DNA of 64,000 nucleotides from Oxalobacteraceae sp. CFBP 8761 (GCA_014841595.1 JACYUE010000001.1:2406996-2470995), one strand, 5' to 3'. Positions 37,069 through 45,899 are shown, counted from the stretch's first letter. A program made the numbers and translations. Notes: generated by a model from the sequence alone, not told the origin.

Positions 37069-39216
37069 CTACGGCGCGATCCGACGCAGCTCGTCGATCG
37101 CGACATCCCGCCAGAGCGTGTCGTCGCGCGCGTGCTGCGCCGCCCACACACGGTAGACGCCGGGCTCGATGACGAAGCCCGGCCTGTCGCCGCCCACCCG
37201 GTAGCGTGCAAGGATGCGCGGCTCAAGGTCGAGTTCGACGGTAGCGCGTTCGCCGGCTGCCAGGGTTGTTTTGGTGAAGCCTGCCAGGCGCCTGACAAAG
37301 CCGTCGGCGCCCTGCTTGTCGACGTAGATCTGCACCACGACTGCGCCCGTGCACGCGCCGGTATTGGCCACCTCAACGCTCGCGCTATACCGCCCGTCAA
37401 CGCTGACGCGCAGACCGGCCAGTTCAAACGTCGTGTACGACAGGCCGAACCCGAACGGGAACAGCGGCTGATGCCCTTCACGCGTGAACCACCGATAACC
37501 GACATCCGACCCTTCAAGATCGTAATCGAGCGGGATGATGCCGCCCTTGCGCGGCGTGGCCGGGTTGGACGTCGTGGTTTCCGGATCGATCTGTTCGGGG
37601 CGCGGCAACTGCGACTCGCTGGCCGGGAACGTCACAGGCAAGCGGCCCGATGGATTGACGCGCCCGAACAGCACGCCCGCCACGGCCGGCCCGCCGCCCG
37701 ATCCCGGGTACCATGCGGCCAGGATCGCGGCCACGCGGTCGCGCCACGGCATCGTGACGGGGCCGCCCGACTGGATGACGACGATCGTCGCCGGGTTGAC
37801 GCCGGCAATGGCCTCGATCAGCGCATCCTGGTCGTCGGGCAGTGCGAGGCCCACGGCGTCGAGGCCTTCCGAGCGCCACTCCTGCGCGAACACGATCACC
37901 GCATCGGCGTTGCGCGCGGCGTCCAGCACCTGTTGCCGATCGGTGCCGTCGACGAACACGACGTCGCGGGCGCCGCTTTCTTCTTCGATCGCGTTGACGA
38001 GCGACGACGGCTGGACGACCTTGGCCACGTCCATCCCCATGATGCTGGTGCCGGGCAGCTGCAGGCTGCCGATGGGCGTTACGGCCGATGAACCGCCGCC
38101 ACACAGCACGCCATGGTCGGCATGCTCGCCGACCACCAGCAACCGGGCCAGGCGCTGCGGCAGCGGCAGCGTGGCGTTCCGGTTCGTGAGCAGCACGATG
38201 CCTTCTTCGGCCTGGCGCTGCGCGATCAGCTTGTGCTGGCTGAAGTCGACCGGCTGCATGCGGTCGTCAGGCAACGCTTGATCGAGCGCGCCGACACTGA
38301 TCAGGCCTGTGAGGATGCGTGCGACCATATCGTCGATGCGCGCCTGCGGCACCTGGCCCTCGCGCACCGCATCGCGCAGGGCCTGGCCGAAGTAATGCGC
38401 ATTGTCGAGATTGGCGCCCGATTGCACGTCGAGGCCTGCGAGTGCCGCCTTGACGGTCGAATGCGTGGCGCCCCAGTCCGACATGACCCAGCCGGCGTAA
38501 CCCCATTCATCCTTGAGCACCTGCTGCAGCAGGAAGGCGTTCTCGGACGCATAGTGACCATTGACCAGGTTATAGCCGGGCATGACGGCGCCAGGCTTGC
38601 CGATCGCTATCGCGATCTGGAACGCCAGCAGGTCGGATTCGCGCAACGCCGCTTCGGCCAGGTTCGCGCTGACCATCACGCGCCCGGTTTCCTGGCCATT
38701 GGCGACGAAATGCTTGACGGTCGACACCACGCGCTGCGCCTGGATGCCGGCAACCGAGTGGCCGGCCAGCTCGCCGGTGAGCAGCGGGTCCTCGCTGATG
38801 TATTCGAAATTGCGGCCACCGCGTGGTTCGCGGATCAGGTTCGCGCCACCTGCAAGCTGCACATTGAAGCCCTTGGCCCGCGCTTCGCGTCCGACCAGCG
38901 CGCCGCTGTCGTGTGCGAGCTGGCGGTTGAAGGTGGCGCCCAGCAACAGCGAGCTGGGCAATCCCGTCGCATGGTCACCAGGGCGCACGCCGCCGATATT
39001 GCTGATCCCGAGACTAGCGTCGGCCTGCTGCATGGCAGGGATGCCCAGCCGTGGGACGCCCGGGTAGAACGCAGCCGAACCGATGGCGCCCTGCGCTTTG
39101 AGCTCGTCCGTCAGAGGAATGGCCATCGGGCCGGACAGCCAGGCAAATTTTTCGTCCTCCGTCATGCGCGCGACGAGATCCTGAGCGCGCTGACGGCTCG
39201 TGGTGGCAGTGGTCAT
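37069..39216 (-). CDS. Glycoside hydrolase family 3 beta-glucosidase-like
   Basis: 715 residues, GH3 retaining glycosidase. Seen: the N-terminal TIM-barrel domain with GVRPGDHATGLPSSLLLGAT, KHFVANGQETGR, and the nucleophile Asp in GWVMSDWGATHSTVKAALAG near residue 240; the alpha/beta sandwich domain; and a C-terminal fibronectin type III-like domain beginning near PLFPFGFGLSYTTFEL. AAGGGA precedes the ATG at 39216, which was preferred to an ATG at 39231. No signal peptide is seen, so it is predicted to be cytoplasmic and to act on imported oligosaccharides or glycosides. Substrate not defined. Confidence 0.92.
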   Translation of the reverse strand: MTTATTSRQRAQDLVARMTEDEKFAWLSGPMAIPLTDELKAQGAIGSAAFYPGVPRLGIPAMQQADASLGISNIGGVRPGDHATGLPSSLLLGATFNRQLAHDSGALVGREARAKGFNVQLAGGANLIREPRGGRNFEYISEDPLLTGELAGHSVAGIQAQRVVSTVKHFVANGQETGRVMVSANLAEAALRESDLLAFQIAIAIGKPGAVMPGYNLVNGHYASENAFLLQQVLKDEWGYAGWVMSDWGATHSTVKAALAGLDVQSGANLDNAHYFGQALRDAVREGQVPQARIDDMVARILTGLISVGALDQALPDDRMQPVDFSQHKLIAQRQAEEGIVLLTNRNATLPLPQRLARLLVVGEHADHGVLCGGGSSAVTPIGSLQLPGTSIMGMDVAKVVQPSSLVNAIEEESGARDVVFVDGTDRQQVLDAARNADAVIVFAQEWRSEGLDAVGLALPDDQDALIEAIAGVNPATIVVIQSGGPVTMPWRDRVAAILAAWYPGSGGGPAVAGVLFGRVNPSGRLPVTFPASESQLPRPEQIDPETTTSNPATPRKGGIIPLDYDLEGSDVGYRWFTREGHQPLFPFGFGLSYTTFELAGLRVSVDGRYSASVEVANTGACTGAVVVQIYVDKQGADGFVRRLAGFTKTTLAAGERATVELDLEPRILARYRVGGDRPGFVIEPGVYRVWAAQHARDDTLWRDVAIDELRRIAP

Positions 39217-39296
39217 TGGAAGTCCCTTCATGATGGAGAGTAGCTGATCCGTCCAGTGTTCCAGATGCCATCCGCCGGGTCGGTTAAGCACATCGC

Positions 39297-39331
39297 AAAA
39301 AAGCCCGGCTGCTTGCGCAACCGGGCTTTTT
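39297..39331 (-). terminator. Terminator downstream of ppiD
   Basis: AAAAAAGCCCGG / CCGGGCTTTTT with a 12-base loop. A and T runs on both sides make it usable in both directions. It lies between the ppiD stop and the GH3 start. Confidence 0.9.
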
Positions 39332-39356
39332 CAGTGAAGACCGAACAGGCGACGAC

Positions 39357-41276
39357 TTACTGCGCGTCGGTATTCGTGCCCAGCTGCGACGGCGTGGCCG
39401 TTACCTTGGCCTTGGCCTTGACCTTCAGCGCTTCGACGTAATCGACCATCTGCTGCTGGCCCATCATGTTGCCGATCTGGTCCGCTTCCTGCTTGCGGCG
39501 CGCCGCGTCGAGCTGCGCCGGCTGCGAGACCTTGTTGATTCGATAGACGGCGTAACCCTGGCCCGGCACATCGACACCGACATACGCCGGCAGCTTGGTG
39601 GCGTCAGCCTTGAGCACGGCAATCGCACCGGGCTGGTTGATCGTCGGCTGCTTGGTCCGCGAGACGACCACTGGTGCGCCGAAACCGGTTGCGTCGCCTG
39701 CCGCCTTGGCTGCCGCCAGCTTGGCTTCGCCTGCCTGCCGTGCCAGGCGCACTGCTTCCTCGATCGTCACGCGCTGACGAATCTGCGCCTCGACCTCGGA
39801 CAGCGGACGCTTGGCCGCCGGACGCAGTTCAACGACGCGGCCTGCCACCAGCACGCTTGGCGCGACTTCCACTGCTTCGGTATTGCGCTTGTTCTTCAAT
39901 GCGTCGTTGCCGAACAGCGCCGTCAGGAACTTGGCGTTGTTGAACGGTGCATCGCCCAGCGCCGGATTTGGCGTACGGGTCAGGTTGTCGACGGTCTGGA
40001 TCTGCAGCTTGAGCTTGTCGGCCACCGGCTTCAGGCTATCCGACTGGTCATACGCGGTCTCGGTAAAGACGCCAGCCAGTTCGGTGTACTTGGCAGCCAT
40101 CTTCTGCTTCTTGAGGTCGCCTGCAATCTGCTCACGCGCCGTGTCCAGCGACTTTTGCGTCGCCGGCTTGATCGAATTGAGCTTGATGATGTGCCAGCCG
40201 AATTCCGACTGCACCAGGCCGCTCGTCTCGCCCTCTTTCAACGCGTAGATCGAATCTTCAACCGACTTGACGAACAGGCCCTTTTCAACCACGCCCAGAT
40301 CGCCGCCAGCCTGCGCCGAGCCCGGATCCTGCGAGTTGGCCTTGGCAATGGCGGCAAAATTGGCCGGCGCTGCGCGCACTTGCGCCAGCACGGCTTCCGC
40401 TTTCGTCTTCGCTGCAGCCTGATCGGCTGGCTTGGCGTCCTTGGCCACCGTGATCAGGATGTGGCTGGCGCTGCGCTGCTCGGGCGTCGTGTAGTTCTTG
40501 AGGTTCTTGTTGTAGAAGTCGCTGATTTCGGCATCCGACACCTGCACCTGGTTTTCGACGGTAGCGGCGTTGAAGACGACGTACTCGGCCTTGACCTGCT
40601 CAGGAATCTGGAACAGCGTTGCGTTCTTGTCGTAGTACGCCTTGACCATCGCATCGGAAACTTTCACCTGCGGCAGATAGGTCGCAATCGGGAACACGAT
40701 CTCCTGCACTTCACGTTCCTGATCGTTGATGTTCGACAGGCGCGTTGCGACGCTGCGCGGTGCAAATGCGGTGGCCTGGATCGAACCGGTCAGCTGCTGC
40801 ACGGTGAGGTCACGGCGCAGGCGCTGGTCGAACATCGCCGGCGTCATGCCTTGCGCTGCCAGGGCGGCCTTGTAGCCTTCCATGTCGAAGCCACCGTCCG
40901 GCTGGCGGAACTGCTGGATCTCCATGATGGTCTTCTGCAGTGTTGCATCGCTGACATTCATGTGCGAGCGGGCGATCTCGGTACTGATGGCGCGTTCGCC
41001 GACCAGATTATTGAGGATCGTTTTCTTGGCTTCGGCGGTCTCGAACATCTTCTGGTCGAACTGGGCGCCCATCATCTGGCGTGCCTGATCGATCTGACGA
41101 CGCTGCGCATCTTCCCATTCCTGGCGCGAGATCTTTTCGCCGCCAACGGTGGCGACGTGGGTCCCGGCATCGTTACTCTGGTAACTCTCCATCCCGACAA
41201 ACACGAACGATGGGACGATCAAAAGAAGCAGGATCCCGTACATCCAACGCTTGTTGTTCCGAATAAATTCAAACAT
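39357..41276 (-). CDS. ppiD: Membrane-anchored peptidyl-prolyl isomerase PpiD (SurA_N/parvulin)
   Basis: 639 residues: a single N-terminal membrane anchor (about 12-30), a SurA_N chaperone domain, one parvulin domain (about 265-355: RSASHILITVAKDAKPADQA, GGDLGVVEKG, SEFGWHIIKLNSI), and a large C-terminal chaperone part. This is the layout of PpiD, which helps newly secreted proteins at the periplasmic exit of the Sec translocon. The ATG at 41276 starts MFEFIRNNKRWMYGIL; no strong ribosome site precedes it. It is downstream of hupB as in the classical lon-hupB-ppiD order, with the tRNA-Asp pair in between. Confidence 0.94.
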   Translation of the reverse strand: MFEFIRNNKRWMYGILLLLIVPSFVFVGMESYQSNDAGTHVATVGGEKISRQEWEDAQRRQIDQARQMMGAQFDQKMFETAEAKKTILNNLVGERAISTEIARSHMNVSDATLQKTIMEIQQFRQPDGGFDMEGYKAALAAQGMTPAMFDQRLRRDLTVQQLTGSIQATAFAPRSVATRLSNINDQEREVQEIVFPIATYLPQVKVSDAMVKAYYDKNATLFQIPEQVKAEYVVFNAATVENQVQVSDAEISDFYNKNLKNYTTPEQRSASHILITVAKDAKPADQAAAKTKAEAVLAQVRAAPANFAAIAKANSQDPGSAQAGGDLGVVEKGLFVKSVEDSIYALKEGETSGLVQSEFGWHIIKLNSIKPATQKSLDTAREQIAGDLKKQKMAAKYTELAGVFTETAYDQSDSLKPVADKLKLQIQTVDNLTRTPNPALGDAPFNNAKFLTALFGNDALKNKRNTEAVEVAPSVLVAGRVVELRPAAKRPLSEVEAQIRQRVTIEEAVRLARQAGEAKLAAAKAAGDATGFGAPVVVSRTKQPTINQPGAIAVLKADATKLPAYVGVDVPGQGYAVYRINKVSQPAQLDAARRKQEADQIGNMMGQQQMVDYVEALKVKAKAKVTATPSQLGTNTDAQ

Positions 41277-41317
41277 GGTCAGCCATTCAAGGTTGAGAAT
41301 GCAATAACAGCACAAGT

Positions 41318-41347
41318 TAAAAAAAAAGGCGAACTCGCGTTCGCCTC
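41318..41347 (-). terminator. Terminator after the tRNA-Asp pair
   Basis: On the minus strand GGCGAAC-GCGA-GTTCGCC followed by about nine T. It lies between tRNA-Asp and ppiD, so ppiD must rely on its own promoter or on read-through. Confidence 0.88.
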
Positions 41348-41392
41348 TTCTGGCGGAGCTACCCTGAAGGGCACTCCATACTACTCGAATTC

Positions 41393-41469
41393 TGGCGGAG
41401 CGGACGGGACTCGAACCCGCGACCCCCGGCGTGACAGGCCGGTATTCTAACCAACTGAACTACCGCTCC
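41393..41469 (-). tRNA. tRNA-Asp (GTC), distal copy
   Basis: 77 bases including an encoded CCA. On the minus strand it starts GGAGCGGTAGTTCAGTTGG, has the anticodon arm GCCTGTCACGC with anticodon GTC, and the T arm GGGTTCGAGTCCC. The acceptor arm GGAGCGG pairs with CCGCTCC. It is identical to the second copy 25 bases away, and the two are probably one transcript. Confidence 0.97.
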
Positions 41470-41494
41470 AGACATACTGTCTGTGCGTTTTTTG

Positions 41495-41571
41495 TGGCGG
41501 AGCGGACGGGACTCGAACCCGCGACCCCCGGCGTGACAGGCCGGTATTCTAACCAACTGAACTACCGCTCC
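41495..41571 (-). tRNA. tRNA-Asp (GTC), proximal copy
   Basis: Identical 77-base gene to the one at 41393-41469. It lies 81 bases downstream of the hupB stop and could be cotranscribed with hupB; no terminator is evident between them. Confidence 0.97.
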
Positions 41572-41652
41572 AGCAAAAAACACACCAACGAACATCAGGG
41601 ACTACACAACAACCCCTGCTGCTTTCCTTCGCTTGTCACCGCGAAGAAGGCA

Positions 41653-41925
41653 TTAGTTTACAGCATCTTTCAGCGCTTTACCAGCCTTAAATTTCGGGAC
41701 GCGTGCAGCCTTGATTTTGATGGGCTCCTTGGTGCGCGGATCGCGGCCCGTGCGTGCAGCGCGCTCGCCGACCGTGAAGGTGCCAAAGCCGACCAGCGTG
41801 ACGCTGTCGTTCTTTTTCAGGGTCTCGGTCACGGCGTCGATCACGGCGTCGAGGGCACGCGCTGCCGATGCCTTGGTAATGTCCGCGGACTTCGCGATTT
41901 CTTCGATCAGTTCTGTCTTGTTCAC
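41653..41925 (-). CDS. hupB: DNA-binding protein HU
   Basis: 90-residue nucleoid protein that bends and coats DNA as a dimer. Seen: [20 protein letters not shown] at the N-terminus, the signature [20 protein letters not shown], and a C-terminal [22 protein letters not shown] start at 41925 is preferred, with GAGGGAA upstream, because the family N-terminus is M-N-K-T-E; the open frame runs upstream without similarity. It is separated from lon by the IS element; elsewhere lon and hupB are neighbours. Confidence 0.95.
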   Translation of the reverse strand: MNKTELIEEIAKSADITKASAARALDAVIDAVTETLKKNDSVTLVGFGTFTVGERAARTGRDPRTKEPIKIKAARVPKFKAGKALKDAVN

Positions 41926-41985
41926 TCGTTCCCTCGTTTCCCGTTCGTGACGCACACGCGCCGCTGCTGCAAAAGTGCAGGCCGT

Positions 41986-42014
41986 ATTAAACAAGGGCAA
42001 CATGGCGCTGTCAA
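41986..42014 (-). promoter_or_regulatory. Sigma-70 type promoter for hupB
   Basis: On the minus strand a perfect TTGACA (42014-42009), a 17-base spacer, and TTTAAT (41991-41986). The predicted start of transcription is near 41979, giving a leader of about 54 bases. It lies inside the hupB side of the IS insertion, so insertion did not remove it. Confidence 0.8.
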
Positions 42015-42072
42015 GCGAGCCCGGTTCAACGCAGGTTCATCTGTGGCATATGGCGCGCCAATACGACGACGC

Positions 42073-42080
42073 AAAAAAAA
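42073..42080. repeat. Left target-site duplication of the IS
   Basis: A8, matched by A8 at 43153-43160 directly outside the right inverted repeat. An 8-base AT-rich duplication is usual for the IS1595 family. Because it is a homopolymer, exact limits are less certain than for a mixed sequence. Confidence 0.7.
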
Positions 42081-43152
42081 GGGGCGCAGTCAACGTTAAA
42101 TAGAGACCAGCTTCGAACTGACGAGCACTCCAATGGTCCAACCCTGTCCCCAGTGTCAGGAGTCGATCATGAAAGCGCCACGCTTCAAGGGTTGGTTCGC
42201 AAAACTGCCTTTACTGAATCAGCCGCAGCGGCGGCAAGTGCTCGATGCCCTGCATCCTGCAGCCGGACTCGATCAAGTGGTCGCGCTCATCAGTGAGGTC
42301 AGAGCGCCAGGTCGCTGCTGCCCCAGATGCGGCAACGAGCGCTGCTACCGGCACGGTTTCGCCAATGACTTGCAGCGCTACCGCTGCTGCGCCTGCGGCC
42401 GCACCTTTAACGACCTGACCGGTACGCCACTGGCGCGGCTGAGGCTAAAGGGTAAATGGCTCGCGTATTCGCAAGTGCTGCTCGATTCACTGCCCGTACG
42501 CAAGGCCGCAGACCGGGTCGGCGTACACCGCAATACCGCCTTTCGCTGGCGCCACCGCTTCCTGCATTGGGTCAAGCTCGACCGGCCCGTAGCCCTTAAT
42601 GGCATCGTCGAAGCTGACGAAACATTTCTGCTCGAGTCACAGAAAGGTTCGCGCACGCTTGATCGGCCAGCGCGCCGTCGCGGCGGCCACGCTGCCAAAC
42701 GGGGCATTTCCGGTGAACTGGACTGCATCCTGGTTGCGCGCGATCGCGAGGGGCGCACCATTGATTCCGTGACCGGCCGCGGAGCGCTCACGGCTGCGCA
42801 ACTCGACCGTGACTTGCTACCCAGGCTAGACAGGCAGGCCTTGCTGGTCAGTGATGGCCATCCCGCTTACCGCGCCTTTGCACGCAAGCACAGGATCGCG
42901 CACGAGACGATCAATGTGCGCGCCGGGGTGCGTGTGAGGCGCCCAGGCAGCCTTGCCATCCATGTGCAGAACGTGAACGCCTACCACCAGCGCTTCAAGG
43001 CGTGGCTGCAGGGCTTTCGGGGCGTGGCGTCGCGCTATCTACCCAATTATCTTGGCTGGCGCTGGGCGCTGGATGGTGCGCGAATTTTTTCGCCAGAACA
43101 ATTGCTTAGTATCGCTATCAGTGTCATCAACAGATAACGCTGACTGAGCCCC
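42081..43152 (+). mobile_element. Complete IS1595-family insertion sequence
   Basis: 1072 bases. Left end GGGGCGCAGTCAACGTTA (42081-42098) and right end, read inwards on the minus strand, GGGGCTCAGTCAGCGTTA (43152-43135) are 18-base inverted repeats with two mismatches. One intact transposase gene fills it, with its stop inside the right repeat. A8 lies on both sides. It sits between hupB and lon in the T-tract of the lon terminator. Confidence 0.93.
42133..43137 (+). CDS. IS1595-family transposase (ISXO2-like domain)
   Basis: 334 residues, DDE-type transposase. Seen: an N-terminal zinc ribbon (CCPRCGNERCYRHG then CCACGRTF), a helix-turn-helix region (VRKAADRVGVHRNTAFRWRH), and the ISXO2-like catalytic domain with EADETFLLES, LLVSDGHPAYRAF and the HVQNVNAYHQRFKAWLQGF segment carrying the Asn/His typical of the family. 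No frameshift or internal stop, and full length, so it may be active. The ATG at 42133 is used; an internal Met at codon 13 is another possibility. Base composition is a little lower in G+C than its neighbours, in line with a mobile origin. Confidence 0.95.
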   Translation: MVQPCPQCQESIMKAPRFKGWFAKLPLLNQPQRRQVLDALHPAAGLDQVVALISEVRAPGRCCPRCGNERCYRHGFANDLQRYRCCACGRTFNDLTGTPLARLRLKGKWLAYSQVLLDSLPVRKAADRVGVHRNTAFRWRHRFLHWVKLDRPVALNGIVEADETFLLESQKGSRTLDRPARRRGGHAAKRGISGELDCILVARDREGRTIDSVTGRGALTAAQLDRDLLPRLDRQALLVSDGHPAYRAFARKHRIAHETINVRAGVRVRRPGSLAIHVQNVNAYHQRFKAWLQGFRGVASRYLPNYLGWRWALDGARIFSPEQLLSIAISVINR

Positions 43153-43184
43153 AAAAAAAACAGGCGCCACATGGGCGCCTGTTT
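43153..43184 (-). terminator. lon terminator, flanked by the IS
   Basis: Stem CAGGCGCC / GGCGCCTG (43161-43168 and 43174-43181) with a 5-base loop, followed on the minus strand by T8 (43160-43153). The T8 is also the right target duplication of the IS, so the terminator is still complete although the element inserted in its T-tract. Confidence 0.9.
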
Positions 43185-43214
43185 CAGGGAGCTGACCAGC
43201 AGCCCGGTACTGTC

Positions 43215-45629
43215 TTAGTGCTTGACTACTTCCGGCTTGGCTTCCACCGGCGCTGGCGCAACGGCCACCGCAGGATCGTCCACCAACGGCTGTGGCTGGC
43301 GCTCCAGTGCGATCTCCAGCACTTTTTCGATCCAGCGCACCGGTACGATCTCGAGCTTGTTCTTGACGTTGTCCGGAATCTCGGCCAGGTCCTTCACGTT
43401 TTGCTCAGGAATCAACACCGTCTTGATGCCACCGCGATGCGCCGCCAGCAGTTTCTCTTTCAGGCCACCGATCGGCAGGACTTCACCGCGCAGCGTGATC
43501 TCGCCCGTCATTGCCACATCGGCGCGCACCGGGATGCCCGTGAAGGCCGAGACCAGCGCCGTCGTCATGCCGATACCGGCCGACGGACCATCCTTCGGTG
43601 TCGCACCTTCTGGCACGTGGATGTGGATGTCGGCCTTCTCGAACGCCTCGTTCTTGATACCGAGGCGTGCGGCGCGGCTGCGCACCACCGTGCGGGCAGC
43701 TTCGATCGACTCCTTCATCACGTCGCCCAGCGTACCGGTGCGGATGATGGCGCCCTTGCCGGGCACGTTGACAGCTTCGATCGTCAGCAGATCGCCACCG
43801 ACTTCGGTCCACGCCAGACCAACCACCTGGCCGACCTGGTTATCTTTCTCGGCAACGCCAAAGTCATAACGGCGCACGCCCAAGAACTTGTCCAGGTTCT
43901 TGCCGTTGACGATAACGCGCTTGTCGGCGCCCGTGCCTGGCTTTTTCAGCAGCAGCATCTTGACGACCTTGCGGCAAATCTTCGACACCTCGCGCTCGAG
44001 CGAACGCACGCCGGCTTCGCGGGTGTAGTAACGGATGATGTCGCGGATCGCGGTCTCTTCGACCTTGATTTCCTCTTCCTTCAAGCCGTTGTTCTTCAAC
44101 TGCTTTGGCAACAGATAGCGCAGCGCGATGCTGGTCTTTTCGTCTTCGGTGTAACCCGACAGGCGAATGACTTCCATGCGGTCCAGCAGCGCCGGCGGAA
44201 TGTTGTACGAGTTCGACGTCGCCACGAACATCACGTCCGACAGATCGAAGTCCACTTCCAGGTAATGGTCCGAGAACGTGTGATTCTGTTCCGGGTCCAG
44301 CACCTCGAGCAGGGCCGACGACGGATCGCCACGGAAATCGGCGCCCATCTTGTCGATCTCGTCGAGCAGGAACAGCGGGTTGCGCACGCCGACTTTCGCC
44401 AGCGATTGCAGCACCTTGCCCGGCATCGAACCGATGTACGTGCGGCGGTGGCCACGGATCTCCGCTTCGTCACGCACGCCACCCAGGGCCATGCGCACGA
44501 ACTTGCGGTTCGTCGCGCGGGCGATGGACTGGCCAAGCGACGTCTTGCCGACGCCCGGAGGACCGACGAAGCACAGGATCGGCGCTTTCAGCTTGTCGAC
44601 GCGCTGTTGCACTGCGAGGTATTCCAGGATGCGTTCCTTGATCTTGTCCAGGCCGTAGTGATCTTGTTCAAGCACGGCTTCGGCACTGGCCAGATCGATC
44701 GCGACCTTCGACTTCTTGCGCCATGGCAGCGACACCAAGGTGTCGATGTAGTTGCGCACGACGGTGGCTTCGGCCGACATCGGCGACATCAGCTTGAGCT
44801 TGCGAATTTCGGCCTGGGCTTTTTCCATGGCTTCTTTCGGCATCTTGGCGGCGACGACTTTCTTTTCGAGTTCCTCGATGTCGGCGCCCTCTTCGCCCTC
44901 GCCCAGTTCTTTCTGAATCGCCTTGACCTGCTCGTTCAAGTAGTACTCGCGCTGCGACTTTTCCATCTGGCGCTTGACGCGGCCACGGATGCGTTTCTCG
45001 ACCTGCAGGATGTCCAGTTCACCTTCCAGCTGGCCGAGCAGATGCTCGAGGCGCTTGGCGACGTTGAAGATCTCCAGGATCACCTGCTTCTGCTCGAGCT
45101 TGAGCGGCAGGTGTGCAGCGACGGTATCGGCCAGGCGGCCTGCGTCATCGATGCCGGCGAGCGAGGCCAGGATTTCTGGTGGAATCTTTTTGTTGAGTTT
45201 CACGTACTGGTCGAACTGCTGGACGATCGCGCGGCGCATGGCCTCGACTTCGGAGTCGTCGCCGATTTCCGATTCGACCGGCGTCAGTTGCGCGGTGAAG
45301 TGCGTGGCGCCGTCGTTGATCGTATCGATACGGGCGCGCTGCGAACCCTCGACCAACACCTTGACGGTACCGTCGGGCAGTTTCAGCATCTGCAGAATAT
45401 TGGCGACGCAGCCGATCTCGTAGATGTCTGCGGCGGACGGTTCGTCCTTGGCGGCGGCCTTCTGGGCGGCCAGCATGATGCTTTTGCCCTGCTCCATCGC
45501 GGCTTCCAGAGCCTTGATCGATTTAGGGCGGCCAACGAACAGAGGTATCACCATATGCGGGAACACAACCACATCGCGCAACGGCAGAAGTGGCAGCGTC
45601 GTTTGCTCGGTTAATTTCGAAGTTGTCAT
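43215..45629 (-). CDS. lon: ATP-dependent protease Lon
   Basis: 804-residue AAA+ serine protease degrading misfolded and regulatory proteins. Seen: an N-terminal substrate-binding domain (LPLLPLRDVVVFPHMVIPLF), Walker A CFVGPPGVGKTSLGQSIA near residue 357, Walker B FLLDEIDKMG, and the protease domain with catalytic Ser in PKDGPSAGIGMTTAL and the catalytic Lys about 43 residues later (GGLKEKLLAAHRGG). The ATG at 45629 starts MTTSKLTEQTT. TAAGG lies upstream. The C-terminal tail is Val/Ala/Pro-rich. It follows clpX across 269 bases of non-coding DNA. Confidence 0.97.
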   Translation of the reverse strand: MTTSKLTEQTTLPLLPLRDVVVFPHMVIPLFVGRPKSIKALEAAMEQGKSIMLAAQKAAAKDEPSAADIYEIGCVANILQMLKLPDGTVKVLVEGSQRARIDTINDGATHFTAQLTPVESEIGDDSEVEAMRRAIVQQFDQYVKLNKKIPPEILASLAGIDDAGRLADTVAAHLPLKLEQKQVILEIFNVAKRLEHLLGQLEGELDILQVEKRIRGRVKRQMEKSQREYYLNEQVKAIQKELGEGEEGADIEELEKKVVAAKMPKEAMEKAQAEIRKLKLMSPMSAEATVVRNYIDTLVSLPWRKKSKVAIDLASAEAVLEQDHYGLDKIKERILEYLAVQQRVDKLKAPILCFVGPPGVGKTSLGQSIARATNRKFVRMALGGVRDEAEIRGHRRTYIGSMPGKVLQSLAKVGVRNPLFLLDEIDKMGADFRGDPSSALLEVLDPEQNHTFSDHYLEVDFDLSDVMFVATSNSYNIPPALLDRMEVIRLSGYTEDEKTSIALRYLLPKQLKNNGLKEEEIKVEETAIRDIIRYYTREAGVRSLEREVSKICRKVVKMLLLKKPGTGADKRVIVNGKNLDKFLGVRRYDFGVAEKDNQVGQVVGLAWTEVGGDLLTIEAVNVPGKGAIIRTGTLGDVMKESIEAARTVVRSRAARLGIKNEAFEKADIHIHVPEGATPKDGPSAGIGMTTALVSAFTGIPVRADVAMTGEITLRGEVLPIGGLKEKLLAAHRGGIKTVLIPEQNVKDLAEIPDNVKNKLEIVPVRWIEKVLEIALERQPQPLVDDPAVAVAPAPVEAKPEVVKH

Positions 45630-45775
45630 GGCATACCTTATAAAAAGCGTGTTCTGAACTTGGGCGCTGGACAGCCAAAACACAAGACCGTCCGGTAAAA
45701 ATATATTCTGTAAGTAAAAGAAATCTTACTTGTCAGAGCATATAGCCGTTCCAATAAAAAACCCTCGGAAAATGA

Positions 45776-45810
45776 AAAAGCCACCGCACGGCGTACCGCG
45801 AGTGGCTTTT
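45776..45810 (-). terminator. Terminator downstream of clpX
   Basis: AAAAGCCAC / GTGGCTTTT with a 17-base loop that is itself partly paired (GCGGTACGC). On the minus strand it ends in T runs (CTTTTTCATTTT). It lies 89-123 bases after the clpX stop and upstream of the lon start. Confidence 0.8.
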
Positions 45811-45855
45811 CGAATGAAGCCGGGCTCTCTTATTGAGATTGATTGTACCGAGTTG

Positions 45856-45899
45856 AATCCGTGCGGCAAGCAATTTGTCGCTTGCCGACGGATTTTTTT
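45856..45899 (+). terminator. Plus-strand terminator abutting the clpX stop
   Basis: Long stem AATCCGT-CGGCAAGC / GCTTGCCG-ACGGATT with one bulge and an 8-base loop, followed on the plus strand by a T run that touches the clpX stop codon. On the minus strand there is no T-tract after it, so for clpX it would be only a 3'-UTR hairpin. It is best read as ending plus-strand transcription coming from the clpX-lon gap. Confidence 0.75.
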
